A DNA stretch of 64,000 bases, taken from assembly GCF_000744775.1 (NCBI RefSeq), contig NZ_JQMP01000003.1:62001-126000 (forward strand), read 5' to 3'. A program made the translations under genes and the position numbers. This document shows positions 17,308 to 27,203 of the stretch, in pieces. The first letter of the stretch is position 1, and every line of letters begins with the position of its first letter. The notes under the pieces were generated by a model, which ran no database searches, was not told the DNA's origin, and saw only the letters and a list, made by a program, of their open reading frames with translations. The DNA is from Thermorudis peleae (GTDB lineage: Bacteria; Chloroflexota; Chloroflexia; Thermomicrobiales; Thermomicrobiaceae).

Positions 17308-17771
17308 GCGTGATAGCCTCGCTCAGCGGACACGTCCTCGACCTCAGGCGGGATGCAAAAACTGACATTCAGCCGGTTCCAGCCATTGATCGCGACGATC
17401 GCGAGGGTCAGGTACGCGAGCTCCGTAGGACTGAAGACGGCCCGAGCCTGCTCGTACACATCATCGGGCACGCCGGTCTGGGGGAGGAGCGTCACGGCCT
17501 CAGTCCAGGCGAGAGCCGCCCGTTCACGTGCGCTGTAGAACGGGGCCTCGCGCCAGGCCGGCAGCAGGTCGATTCGCTCCTGACGTTCACCATCCTCACA
17601 TGCTTCGCGGATATGCATAGCCAGGCAGAACGCGCAGCCATTGAGCTGCGACGCGCGGATCTTCACCAGATGGAGGCAGGGGCGCTCCAGGCCACTTTGC
17701 GCGATTTCGCGTTCAAGGCCGCGCATCGCCTCGACCACACCAGGAGCAGCAGCGCGATAGTCATACCGCAT
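17304..17771 (-). CDS. AhpD-like / carboxymuconolactone decarboxylase family protein
   Basis: This 155-residue protein carries the CxxC...H redox motif of the AhpD family: Cys46, Cys49 and His53 in NGCAFCLAMH. It also has the following conserved helix (EREALAWTEAVTLL-like) and a C-terminal LAIVAINGWNRLN segment. Such proteins are peroxidase or disulfide-reductase partners, or decarboxylase relatives. The start is set by GGAGG upstream of the ATG; the longer upstream reading lacks family character. Coupling to the AlkA-like gene (4-base overlap) suggests co-regulation in a damage or oxidant response. A -10-like TATACT (about 17829-17834) lies ahead, without a good -35. Confidence 0.85.
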   Translation of the reverse strand: MRYDYRAAAPGVVEAMRGLEREIAQSGLERPCLHLVKIRASQLNGCAFCLAMHIREACEDGERQERIDLLPAWREAPFYSARERAALAWTEAVTLLPQTGVPDDVYEQARAVFSPTELAYLTLAIVAINGWNRLNVSFCIPPEVEDVSAERGYHA

Positions 17772-18050
17772 ACAACAACCTCCAACGCTCGCGGAATCGG
17801 CATTACTCCGCGAACCGGTTCCAGATCGGAGTATACGCCCGTCGTTTTCCGGTTCCATCGAGCGGCGTCACGTTGCCCATGGCGCGGCCTCGCGAGGCAG
17901 CACAGAGGAGACGTGCGCTGTCGGCTTGTGCGTGACCATTGGCTGAGCGGAACGGCATGTGGGACAGCCTGCACGCGCAGCTGGTGGGAGGATGCTATCG
18001 CGCCCTAGCAGGGGCCAAAAACCAGCGATCGCACCATCGAGGCGCACGGC

Positions 18051-18080
18051 GACGCAATTTCCAATAGGCATGGGCAACAC
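18051..18080 (-). repeat. Strongly degenerate terminal CRISPR repeat
   Basis: This 30-base stretch matches the consensus repeat at 21 of 30 positions and sits one spacer length (38 bases) left of the next repeat. It is the leader-distal fossil of the array. Confidence 0.75.
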
Positions 18081-18118
18081 TAAGCCTGACCCCCACGCGC
18101 TGGCACGCAGAACGCGCG

Positions 18119-18150
18119 GTTTCCAAATCCCTCATAGGTACGGACAAAAC
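18119..18150 (-). repeat. Degenerate CRISPR repeat with a 2-base insertion
   Basis: The unit differs from consensus by two extra bases near its left end (TTTCCAAATCCC) and an A for G in the GGACAAAAC end. It is intermediate in decay between the terminal fossil and the regular repeats. Confidence 0.85.
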
Positions 18151-21100
18151 TCGGCTGGACTGCTCGCATTCCCCATCCCCACCTCGGGTTTCAATCCCTC
18201 ATAGGTACGGGCAAGACTTGCGCTCGACCCGCAGACCGTGCGTGACCGTGCGATGTTTCAATCCCTCATAGGTACGGGCAAAACCGTACGGCGTTCTGCC
18301 GTATGTATGAAGTCTGGGAGTTTCAATCCCTCATAGGTACGGGCAAAACGCAGCCCAATGGCAAAGCCGTGGTGGCCCCTGACGAGGTTTCAATCCCTCA
18401 TAGGTACGGGCAAGACATTGCCGCCAACCCACCGGAACATGCTGAGCAGATGTTTCAATCCCTCATAGGTACGGGCAAGACCTACCTCAGCCTCTACGAC
18501 GTGCGTGCCGAGTTGGTGTTTCAATCCCTCATAGGTACGGGCAAGACGTTATTCGAAAAGATCGTGGCATATGCCGCAGAGAAGTTTCAATCCCTCATAG
18601 GTACGGGCAAGACAAACAATCAGGCTCACGAGCGCATTTGGGCACACTCGGCAGTTTCAATCCCTCATAGGTACGGGCAAGACACGTACCAGGTGTGGTT
18701 GGGGGTGCTGCGCGAGGGCAGTTTCAATCCCTCATAGGTACGGGCAAGACGGTGTCTCGAGGACTGGCATGCCGATCGGGGGAGGGTTTCAATCCCTCAT
18801 AGGTACGGGCAAAACCTGGGGTGGGGGAAACAGCGGAACTGGATGCTATCGCTTGGCGGTTTCAATCCCTCATAGGTACGGGCAAAACTCGCCGAGGCTG
18901 GCAACCACATGCTCGATGACTCCGGCGTTTCAATCCCTCATAGGTACGGGCAAAACGCGTGCTTGCTCCCGGACACGGACTCCGGTTGCCAGGTTTCAAT
19001 CCCTCATAGGTACGGGCAAAACGGTGAAGAGTCTCGTAGCAATTGCAACTGTTGTGCGTTTCAATCCCTCATAGGTACGGGCAAAACCGTTGCAGGAACG
19101 GGATGGACTGCGAGTGTTGACTCTGGTTTCAATCCCTCATAGGTACGGGCAAAACCATCCGCCTTGTTGACACTCATCGGTTCCCCCTTATCGTTTCAAT
19201 CCCTCATAGGTACGGGCAAAACAAGATTGTCTTCCCGGGGAAGCCCCTCCGGGAAGACAGTTTCAATCCCTCATAGGTACGGGCAAAACGCCCGCTAAGA
19301 GTGAGTACCCCCCTGCGGCACTTGGGTTTCAATCCCTCATAGGTACGGGCAAAACTCACCGACGAGCTGAAGGAAGACAACCTAACTGTGGTTTCAATCC
19401 CTCATAGGTACGGGCAAAACCGTTGCCATCGCCACGATTTTCTCGACTGGGAGGTCGCGTTTCAATCCCTCATAGGTACGGGCAAAACCTCGGGCTCTGG
19501 TTGTGGCTCTGGCTTCGCTTCTGAGTTTCAATCCCTCATAGGTACGGGCAAAACGAAATTACCGCTGATCCCACTCTCTCGGACGAGTGGAGTTTCAATC
19601 CCTCATAGGTACGGGCAAAACTGACGGCATTCTTGAGGACGCCGAAGGCTGGAATGGGTTTCAATCCCTCATAGGTACGGGCAAAACCTGCACATCGGAC
19701 TGGAGTTGTCCGATTCGGGTGAGTTTCAATCCCTCATAGGTACGGGCAAAACGAGCGACGGATTCAGCATCTTGAAGACCGACTCGCTGTTTCAATCCCT
19801 CATAGGTACGGGCAAAACGCTGGGACGACGTACGGCGTCTACGTCGGGCGCAAGTTTCAATCCCTCATAGGTACGGGCAAAACCGTGACACTCGATACCT
19901 TCCCGTAATGACCCGACGCCGTTTCAATCCCTCATAGGTACGGGCAAAACCGAGATCGAGGCATGCGTGAGGCCATGCGTGTCCAAGTTTCAATCCCTCA
20001 TAGGTACGGGCAAAACAGCGGTCACGTGTCTGGGAGACGTAGCGCAGGAGCGGTTTCAATCCCTCATAGGTACGGGCAAAACATGACGAGCCCTCCGCGA
20101 TCGGTACGACGGTCACGAGTTTCAATCCCTCATAGGTACGGGCAAAACCGTCCGCTGCTGCCAACTGAGCGAGGTGAGCGCTGGTGGTTTCAATCCCTCA
20201 TAGGTACGGGCAAAACCTGCCAACGCCGTCGGCGTGAGGTCGACATCCGGCGTTTCAATCCCTCATAGGTACGGGCAAAACAAGGAGGTTCCCATGCCGG
20301 AACGCGCAGAAGCGCTCGTTTCAATCCCTCATAGGTACGGGCAAAACCGTACTTGCTCGGGAGCCCGGCCTGGCGGGCGACGGCGAGTTTCAATCCCTCA
20401 TAGGTACGGGCAAAACTCGCCCGGTAATCTCTTGGTTCCGGATGATCATCCTGTTTCAATCCCTCATAGGTACGGGCAAAACCTTTCCTCCATATTATAT
20501 TAGATATACGCCCGGCTGGTTTCAATCCCTCATAGGTACGGGCAAAACCTGCGCATTCTGCATCCAGAGCCGCCCCCAGCGAAGGTTTCAATCCCTCATA
20601 GGTACGGGCAAAACCATACTGTTCGTGCTCAATCCCGATTGAGCGGACGTTCGTTTCAATCCCTCATAGGTACGGGCAAAACCATGACCACGGCGAGCGG
20701 CACGATCGCCCGTCTCTGCGTTTCAATCCCTCATAGGTACGGGCAAAACGGAACGGCCAGCGTGATCCGCGCGTTCCGCGGCGGAGGTTTCAATCCCTCA
20801 TAGGTACGGGCAAAACTCAACCGCGTCTTGCGCACTGGCGAAGCAGCATCCGTTTCAATCCCTCATAGGTACGGGCAAAACCCGCGCACAGCAGTCATAC
20901 TCACCGCGAGGCCGGTGTTTCAATCCCTCATAGGTACGGGCAAAACGATTACCCGAAAGAGTTTGAACTCCTGTTACCGCAGTTTCAATCCCTCATAGGT
21001 ACGGGCAAAACTCCCGAACGCCATAGGTTGCCACCGCCGCGGAGTCCTGTTTCAATCCCTCATAGGTACGGGCAAAACGCACTTCCACACTGGTTGTGCC

Positions 21101-21413
21101 CGATGTTGACATCCTGTTTCAATCCCTCATAGGTACGGGCAAAACTGCTTCGGTGACGGCGCTCCTTCTCAGCGCTCAGCCTGGTTTCAATCCCTCATAG
21201 GTACGGGCAAAACGATTGGCAAAGCCATTGGCCGCGCCGGCGGTGAGCGGTTTCAATCCCTCATAGGTACGGGCAAAACTGGGCCGCGAATTCGCGCACC
21301 GCCTTTGCGACCGGGGTTTCAATCCCTCATAGGTACGGGCAAAACGACAGGCATGTCCACGTGCTTCCTCGGCGTTCCAGCACGTTTCAATCCCTCATAG
21401 GTACGGGCAAAAC

Positions 21414-21543
21414 CTCCGGCCGATGCCAGTTGAGCGCCGCCTTGACGTGTTTCAATCCCTCATAGGTACGGGCAAAACCTCCGGCCGATGCCAGTTGAGC
21501 GCCGCCTTGACGTGTTTCAATCCCTCATAGGTACGGGCAAAAC
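21414..21543 (-). repeat. Tandem duplication of one CRISPR spacer-repeat unit
   Basis: Two consecutive spacers, 21414-21448 and 21479-21513, are identical over 35 bases and separated by one normal repeat. This indicates slippage or recombination duplicating a spacer-repeat unit rather than independent acquisition. Confidence 0.95.
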
Positions 21544-24300
21544 CCGAGCCAACACGTCTTTCATGAAGCGCAGAATGTCGTGTTTCAATCCCTCATAGGT
21601 ACGGGCAAAACTTGCGCACCCTTTCCCAGCGTCCCGACGTCGTCGAAGTTTCAATCCCTCATAGGTACGGGCAAAACCGCGCGGAGATGCTCGTCCGTCA
21701 CGCGGCCGTATGTCCGTTTCAATCCCTCATAGGTACGGGCAAAACCGTACCCAATTCCCTGCGTGAATTGATCCTTGCGGTGGTTTCAATCCCTCATAGG
21801 TACGGGCAAAACGGCCGCCAGAATCCGTATCCATCACAAAGCTTGTCAAGTTTCAATCCCTCATAGGTACGGGCAAAACGGTTGGTCACATGACCACCCC
21901 CTCTTCTGTTCACACCTGGTTTCAATCCCTCATAGGTACGGGCAAAACCATCGATCGTAGGAGAAGACGAAGAAGAGGAGGTGGGTTTCAATCCCTCATA
22001 GGTACGGGCAAAACATGCTCGCCTCACCGAAGGCGCTCTCGCGCTTCTTGTTTCAATCCCTCATAGGTACGGGCAAAACACGTACCATTTTCCGAATGGG
22101 GGGATAGATGGACAAAGAGGTTTCAATCCCTCATAGGTACGGGCAAAACAGTGTCGTCACCGAGACCACACTGCCAGCCGCGGCGTTTCAATCCCTCATA
22201 GGTACGGGCAAAACGGTTGCCGGGCGGCCAATGTGCTCGGCCTGCGTAGAGTTTCAATCCCTCATAGGTACGGGCAAAACACCGTTCCGGTACGGAGCGA
22301 TACCTTTGCCGTTGGATTGTTTCAATCCCTCATAGGTACGGGCAAAACTCGGCGTTGTCCCAGGTTGTCCACCAGGAGGTGGAGAAGGAGTTTCAATCCC
22401 TCATAGGTACGGGCAAAACAACTTTGTCTTCTCTACCGCGTCACCGACGATGGCAGGTTTCAATCCCTCATAGGTACGGGCAAAACTGGCCTCGATGTCT
22501 TTCTTCTCCTCGATGACGACTACATTGTTTCAATCCCTCATAGGTACGGGCAAAACACCGTGACGGTGATGGCGATCATCGGCATTGTCTTCCTGTTTCA
22601 ATCCCTCATAGGTACGGGCAAAACCCAGGCCTTCGCTTGTTGATCCGGCGGGAGAAGCCGGTTTCAATCCCTCATAGGTACGGGCAAAACTGTGCTCGAG
22701 GCAGCCATCGCCGCCCTCGAGCAACCCGTTTCAATCCCTCATAGGTACGGGCAAAACGAGAAGTATCGTCTTCTCGATGATTCTTATTATCGATAGTTTC
22801 AATCCCTCATAGGTACGGGCAAAACACGGAGTAACAAGCGTAAGGGCATGAGGGGTAAGGTTGTTTCAATCCCTCATAGGTACGGGCAAAACGGCCAGCA
22901 GCTCGTCAGCCGCGACGCTCGTGCCATGGTTTCAATCCCTCATAGGTACGGGCAAAACAGCCCGGCGCGAGCGCGCTCAACATCGTGCTCGCTGATGTTT
23001 CAATCCCTCATAGGTACGGGCAAAACTAGCCGAGCGCGGACAGCACCAGGAGCGACACGCTCGTTTCAATCCCTCATAGGTACGGGCAAAACAACGCGGA
23101 GAGAACCACGTTAGGTGAGCGAGCCAAAGTTTCAATCCCTCATAGGTACGGGCAAAACGAGAAGCACGGGAAGCCTCGGCCGTCGCGCGGGATACGTTTC
23201 AATCCCTCATAGGTACGGGCAAAACACCACGACCCTCCACGGCGCTGGCTCGGGCCGGAACCGTTTCAATCCCTCATAGGTACGGGCAAAACGCTGCAGC
23301 AACGCGGGCCGGAGGCAAAAATCTGGGCGTTAGTTTCAATCCCTCATAGGTACGGGCAAAACAGTCTTCGTAAACGTAAGCTCATGATACGGTTTACCGG
23401 TTTCAATCCCTCATAGGTACGGGCAAAACCGCACGAGCTGCATCGTCGTCCCCCCTTAGCACCCAGTTTCAATCCCTCATAGGTACGGGCAAAACATGGA
23501 CAACCTTACTGCGGCAAAACCGGGTGGTGACACAGTTTCAATCCCTCATAGGTACGGGCAAAACGTTGTCAAGCCCCTACGGCACTGTTTTTCAGGTACC
23601 GGTTTCAATCCCTCATAGGTACGGGCAAAACACTGAGGCCGCGCTGAGGCTGGCGCGGCTTTTGGAGGTTTCAATCCCTCATAGGTACGGGCAAAACGAC
23701 GACGAACGAGAGGAGAAGGCACCGGTGATCGAGAGTTTCAATCCCTCATAGGTACGGGCAAAACCACGTCCCCTTCCCTGCGGAACCGGAACGGATACCG
23801 CTGTTTCAATCCCTCATAGGTACGGGCAAAACCGGCCCTTCGCAGCCGTAGAGGCCGGGAACGAAGACTTGTTTCAATCCCTCATAGGTACGGGCAAAAC
23901 GGTGGGCGCTCAGTCTGGTTCATGCGCGCCCAGCTGGTTTCAATCCCTCATAGGTACGGGCAAAACCGCCGGATTGAGCTCGCGCTTGACCGGCTGGTCA
24001 CGGTTTCAATCCCTCATAGGTACGGGCAAAACTTTGCTGCGCGGTGTGGTCGCTCACCACTCCCGCACGTTTCAATCCCTCATAGGTACGGGCAAAACTC
24101 AGAAGTAGGTCACGGTTCCACGTCTCGAGCACGTCCGTTTCAATCCCTCATAGGTACGGGCAAAACCCTCGAGAAGGGAGAGAGCCGTGAACATCGTGAA
24201 CCTGTTTCAATCCCTCATAGGTACGGGCAAAACCGCTTGCTGAGCGTGGCTTCATTCTCCGATACACCGTGTTTCAATCCCTCATAGGTACGGGCAAAAC

Positions 24301-25280
24301 CCATCACATCCCTAGTCTACCACGGCGAACGCCTGCCCACCATCCCCTCCCTCGCCGCCTCGGCACTTGCCCACCACCGCCACCCGCCGCATCCCGCCGC
24401 TCACTACACCCCACACCCCGCTCCGTCGACCCCCCAGCCGCTGCGCACGATCTGAGGTCGACGGACGTGCCGCGCCAGATCTCCCCTGTGCTCCCTGCCC
24501 TGTTCGTGCTGCCTGTTGCGGACACCCCAGCGGAGGCGGCCAGGTGTTCGCTGCGCCCCGCACTGAGACTGGCGGACGGCATCGCCGGATATTGCCCGAC
24601 TGCATGCGCACTGTGCGGCGTTGGGCGAGCATGGCCGGCGGTACCCCTGGGCGCTGTGCCCAGCGGTGGGACAGGGGCTCTCCTGTCGGAACCAACTGGA
24701 TGGTCAACGGACAAGCCACCTTGCTCGTTCGGTGGCGAACCCATGATCCAAGACGCACTCTTGCCGTTTCGCCGCTGCAATCTCGCGAAACGGGATCCGC
24801 AGCACAGCGAAGCAGGCTGCGCAGCCCCCTGTCACCTCTGCACACTCGAGAAGACGGCTCGCTGGCTGGACCTCCTGGTCGAACGGGCACAAGACTGGCT
24901 CAGGGTAGGCCGGATCGCTTGCGTCAGCATACCGCTCGGGCAATTACTCCCCCGTCAGGGAAGTCGATTCACTCCGACGCACGCAGGGGGAGAGGGGGCT
25001 TGGCGTTGACGATGTGTTCGCTCGATCCTGATCGCTCAGGCACGGACGCGAAAAAGCGGTCTTGCTCCCTGTCGTGGCACGGGCAGCTGGTCGCGCAGGG
25101 ACGGAGGGATAAAGATCGGCCGGCGCGCGGGCTGGCTCGCCGCCACTCTTTCGCCGCTGCGCGCACGGGAACAGCGTGGAAGCGCTGCGGAGGTCTTTGG
25201 TATGATGCAGCTATCGAACGATGGATTCAGGCGCAGCGGGCAACTCATACCAGCCCGCTGGAACTGGCAAGGAGCACTGC
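24301..25280. other. CRISPR leader side and long non-coding stretch
   Basis: Nearly 1 kb with no convincing gene. The first ~140 bases are the probable CRISPR leader, read leftward. They are unusually G-rich on the transcribed-direction strand (several GGG/GGGG runs between 24335 and 24440) and contain a -10-like TAGACT (24315-24320) about 15 bases before the first repeat, without a clear -35. From 24450 to 25190 open frames exist in several phases but lack ribosome-binding sites and motifs. No cas gene or cas fragment was recognised. Confidence 0.55.
25201..25206 (+). promoter_or_regulatory. Extended -10 promoter element (TGG-TATGAT)
   Basis: TATGAT preceded by TGG forms an extended -10 about 75 bases ahead of the DUF1848 start codon. 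No good -35 hexamer is seen, which fits extended -10 promoters. Confidence 0.45.
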
Positions 25281-26505
25281 ATGCCCGCTACCACTGATCT
25301 GCCACCCTGCCCCCACGGACGCACGAACACGGGCTTGCCGCACGAACCACGCATTCTCTCGGCCAGCAAGCGCACCGATATCCCCGCGTTCTATCTGCCC
25401 TGGCTGCTCGACCGCATCGCGCGTGGCTGGGTCGATGTGCCCAACCCTGTCCTGACCCCCTCACTCATCAAGACGTTGCGGGAGGAAGCCCCACAAGCGC
25501 TGCCGACCGCACACCGGTCACGTCATGCCCGCCGCGCTCAACTCGACGCCGCGCTCGAACAGCCCTCCAAGCACGACGCCCAGCTTGCCGTGCCCTCACC
25601 CACGTCTCGCTCCATCCCGACGATGTCCTCGCCATCGTCTGGTGGTCGAAGAACTACGCGGTCTATCTGCGCGTTGCCGACCGGTTGGCCTGCTACCAGC
25701 GCCAGCACTTCCACTTCACCATTACCCCGCGCCGTGACGACCTGCGCTGGATCGAGCCCGAAGTCCCGCCGCTCGATGCCGTCCTCGCCCAGGCTCGTGC
25801 CCTCGTCGCCCGCTTTGGTCCCCAGGCTCTCACCTGGCGCTACGACCCGCTGCTCTTCTGGACGGAGGACGGCCAGCCCCGCAGTTCGTGGGATCCCGCC
25901 TTCTTCGAACAGGGCTGCCGCACCCTCGGCTCGCTCGGTGTCCGCCGCTGCGTCACTAGCATCATCGATCCCTACTTCAAGGTCGTCAGGCGCTGGCAAC
26001 GCTGTTTTCCCGAGCGTCCCCTGCGTCAGCCTGATCCGGAAGAAGTGGCGGCGATTGGCACCGCCATGGTTGAGATCGCCAGCGCGTGGGGCATTCAGAT
26101 GGAAGCCTGTGCCGAGCCAGCCCTTGCCGCCGTGCCGGGGTTTGTGGCAGCAGCCTGTATTGACGCCACAGTCCTGGCGCCCGAGTGCTATGCCGCCCCT
26201 GCGCAGCTCGCGCTGCCGCTTCTCCCGTCCATCGTGCACGAACCGGCCGCCTCACCGGCCGCAGCGACAGGGGACACTGCCCCCAGCACGCACCGACGGG
26301 CCAGCCCTCGGCAGCCCAGCCCGTTGCGCAGGGAACGCAGAAGAAACGGATGCCTCCAGCGGCGACCGACCGGCAGTTCGCGACGCGTCAGGCCTGTGGC
26401 TGCCACCGCCACACCGACATCGGCGACTACGAGTGGCAAGAATGCGGCTACAGCTGTCTGTATTGTTACGCCAATCCGAACCATCGCCGCTTTACCGCTC
26501 CGTAA
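25281..26505 (+). pseudogene. DUF1848 family protein gene, disrupted by two frame changes
   Basis: Parts of one DUF1848 protein occur in three successive frames. The N terminus (ILSASKRTDIPAFYLPWLLD, with AAGGAG ahead of the ATG) is in one. The core (LTHVSLHPDDVLAIVWWSKN ... FHFTITPRRDD ... ALTWRYDPLLF) is in the next, from about 25600. The C-terminal cysteine cluster (ACGCHRHTDIGDYEW, then CGYSCLYCYAN) is in the third, from about 26200. Both shifts are of the same sense, as after one-base deletions. About 40 codons after VPNP are additional to what the family usually shows. DUF1848 proteins resemble radical-SAM-like iron-sulfur proteins of unknown function. A sequencing error could explain one shift but is less likely for two. 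Confidence 0.8.
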
Positions 26506-26555
26506 GCATTAGGCGTCGCTGACCACCCGGGCGGCTGCACAGGGAGGGGGATACG

Positions 26556-27194
26556 ATGTCATCGCGGGTTGCTGAGACGCTGGAGATCCTCTTCGCACCG
26601 GGCAAACGGTTCCGCCTCTCGCCACTCGTCGAGGCCACGCAACTGCAGGTGCTCTTCGGCTGCGCGCCCGATCCCCAGAACCGCGCTGGATCCATTCAGC
26701 AGATCCTCAGCCGCTCCGATGTCACGAACCGGATTGAGAGACTGGCTGCTCAATGGGAACAGTTTTGCCGCAGTGGGAAACCGTTTTCGGCAGCGACAAC
26801 CTATGACAGAGGATTTCTCGAGGTCTATCTCACATACTACGCCACGGTCAACGTCCCAAAGCTGCAGGCGGTGCTGATTGAGCTGGTGCGGCAGGGCAAG
26901 CTCTCCGGTACCCTGCGCGTCCTCGATATCGGCGTCGGGCCAGGCACGACTGCTCTCGCCGTCCTGGACTTCTTGCTCGTCTGGGAAGCCGTCTGCCGGC
27001 TCTGGAACGAGTCATTTCCGGTCACGGGGGTGGAACTGATCGGCATTGACCGCAATCAGGCCGCCCTCGACTATGCTGCCCACGTCACACGCACTTTTGC
27101 TAACCAGGTGGACCAGTGGCGAAGAGCACGGCGGGAGGCGATCGCCCAGCGGGGCGCGGAGGCACTGCAGGCAGCGCAGGCAACAACCGCCTAG
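26556..27194 (+). CDS. Rsm22-like SAM-methyltransferase domain, 5' part of a larger gene ending at an in-frame amber codon
   Basis: This 212-codon frame starts behind GGGAGGGGG and holds the first half of an Rsm22-type (mitochondrial/bacterial ribosome-associated methyltransferase) domain. It has an N-terminal helical part (ATTYDRGFLEVYLTYYATVN), SAM motif I at about residues 122-132 (RVLDIGVGPGT), and motif II IGIDRNQAALDYA. It stops at TAG (27192-27194) in the middle of the fold. The same reading frame resumes directly after the stop with the missing second half (VVASYVLNEVRDSG, then the cysteine-rich end) and runs on into a helicase. As seen, this fragment cannot make a complete methyltransferase unless the amber is read through or is a sequence error. 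Confidence 0.8.
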   Translation: MSSRVAETLEILFAPGKRFRLSPLVEATQLQVLFGCAPDPQNRAGSIQQILSRSDVTNRIERLAAQWEQFCRSGKPFSAATTYDRGFLEVYLTYYATVNVPKLQAVLIELVRQGKLSGTLRVLDIGVGPGTTALAVLDFLLVWEAVCRLWNESFPVTGVELIGIDRNQAALDYAAHVTRTFANQVDQWRRARREAIAQRGAEALQAAQATTA

Positions 27195-27203
27195 GCCGAA
27201 CAG

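Larger units (their letters stand above)
18051..24300 (-). CRISPR. CRISPR array, about 94 repeats of 30 bp, transcribed right to left
   Basis: On the plus strand each repeat starts GTTTCAATCCC and ends GGGCAAAAC; spacers are about 35-40 bases. By manual count there are 94 repeats: 92 near-identical ones from 18188 to 24300 plus two decayed ones at the left end. Read on the minus strand the repeat ends in ATTGAAAC, the usual 8-base crRNA handle, and has a TACCTATGAGG core like type I-B repeats of thermophilic Firmicutes (from memory). The decayed repeats at the left and clean repeats at the right place the leader beyond 24300 and the oldest spacers near 18.1 kb. No cas gene is present anywhere in the window, so subtype I-B (possibly shared with type III) is inference. 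Confidence 0.99.

Noticed and set aside
17829-17834. Promoter of the AhpD-AlkA unit
   Set aside because: TATACT fits a -10, but no -35 at 16-18 bases is acceptable, so it is mentioned only in the gene entry.
18303-24287. Numerous 60-140-residue open frames inside the CRISPR array, with repeated peptides such as FQSLIGTGKT or FARTYEGLK
   Set aside because: They are translations of the 30-bp repeat in different frames and end within spacers. They have no ribosome-binding sites, and the same peptides recur in every unit.
24367-25455. A 362-codon plus-strand frame over the CRISPR leader side and the DUF1848 start
   Set aside because: No ribosome-binding site, biased Arg/Ser/Thr composition, and it overlaps the real DUF1848 start in another frame.
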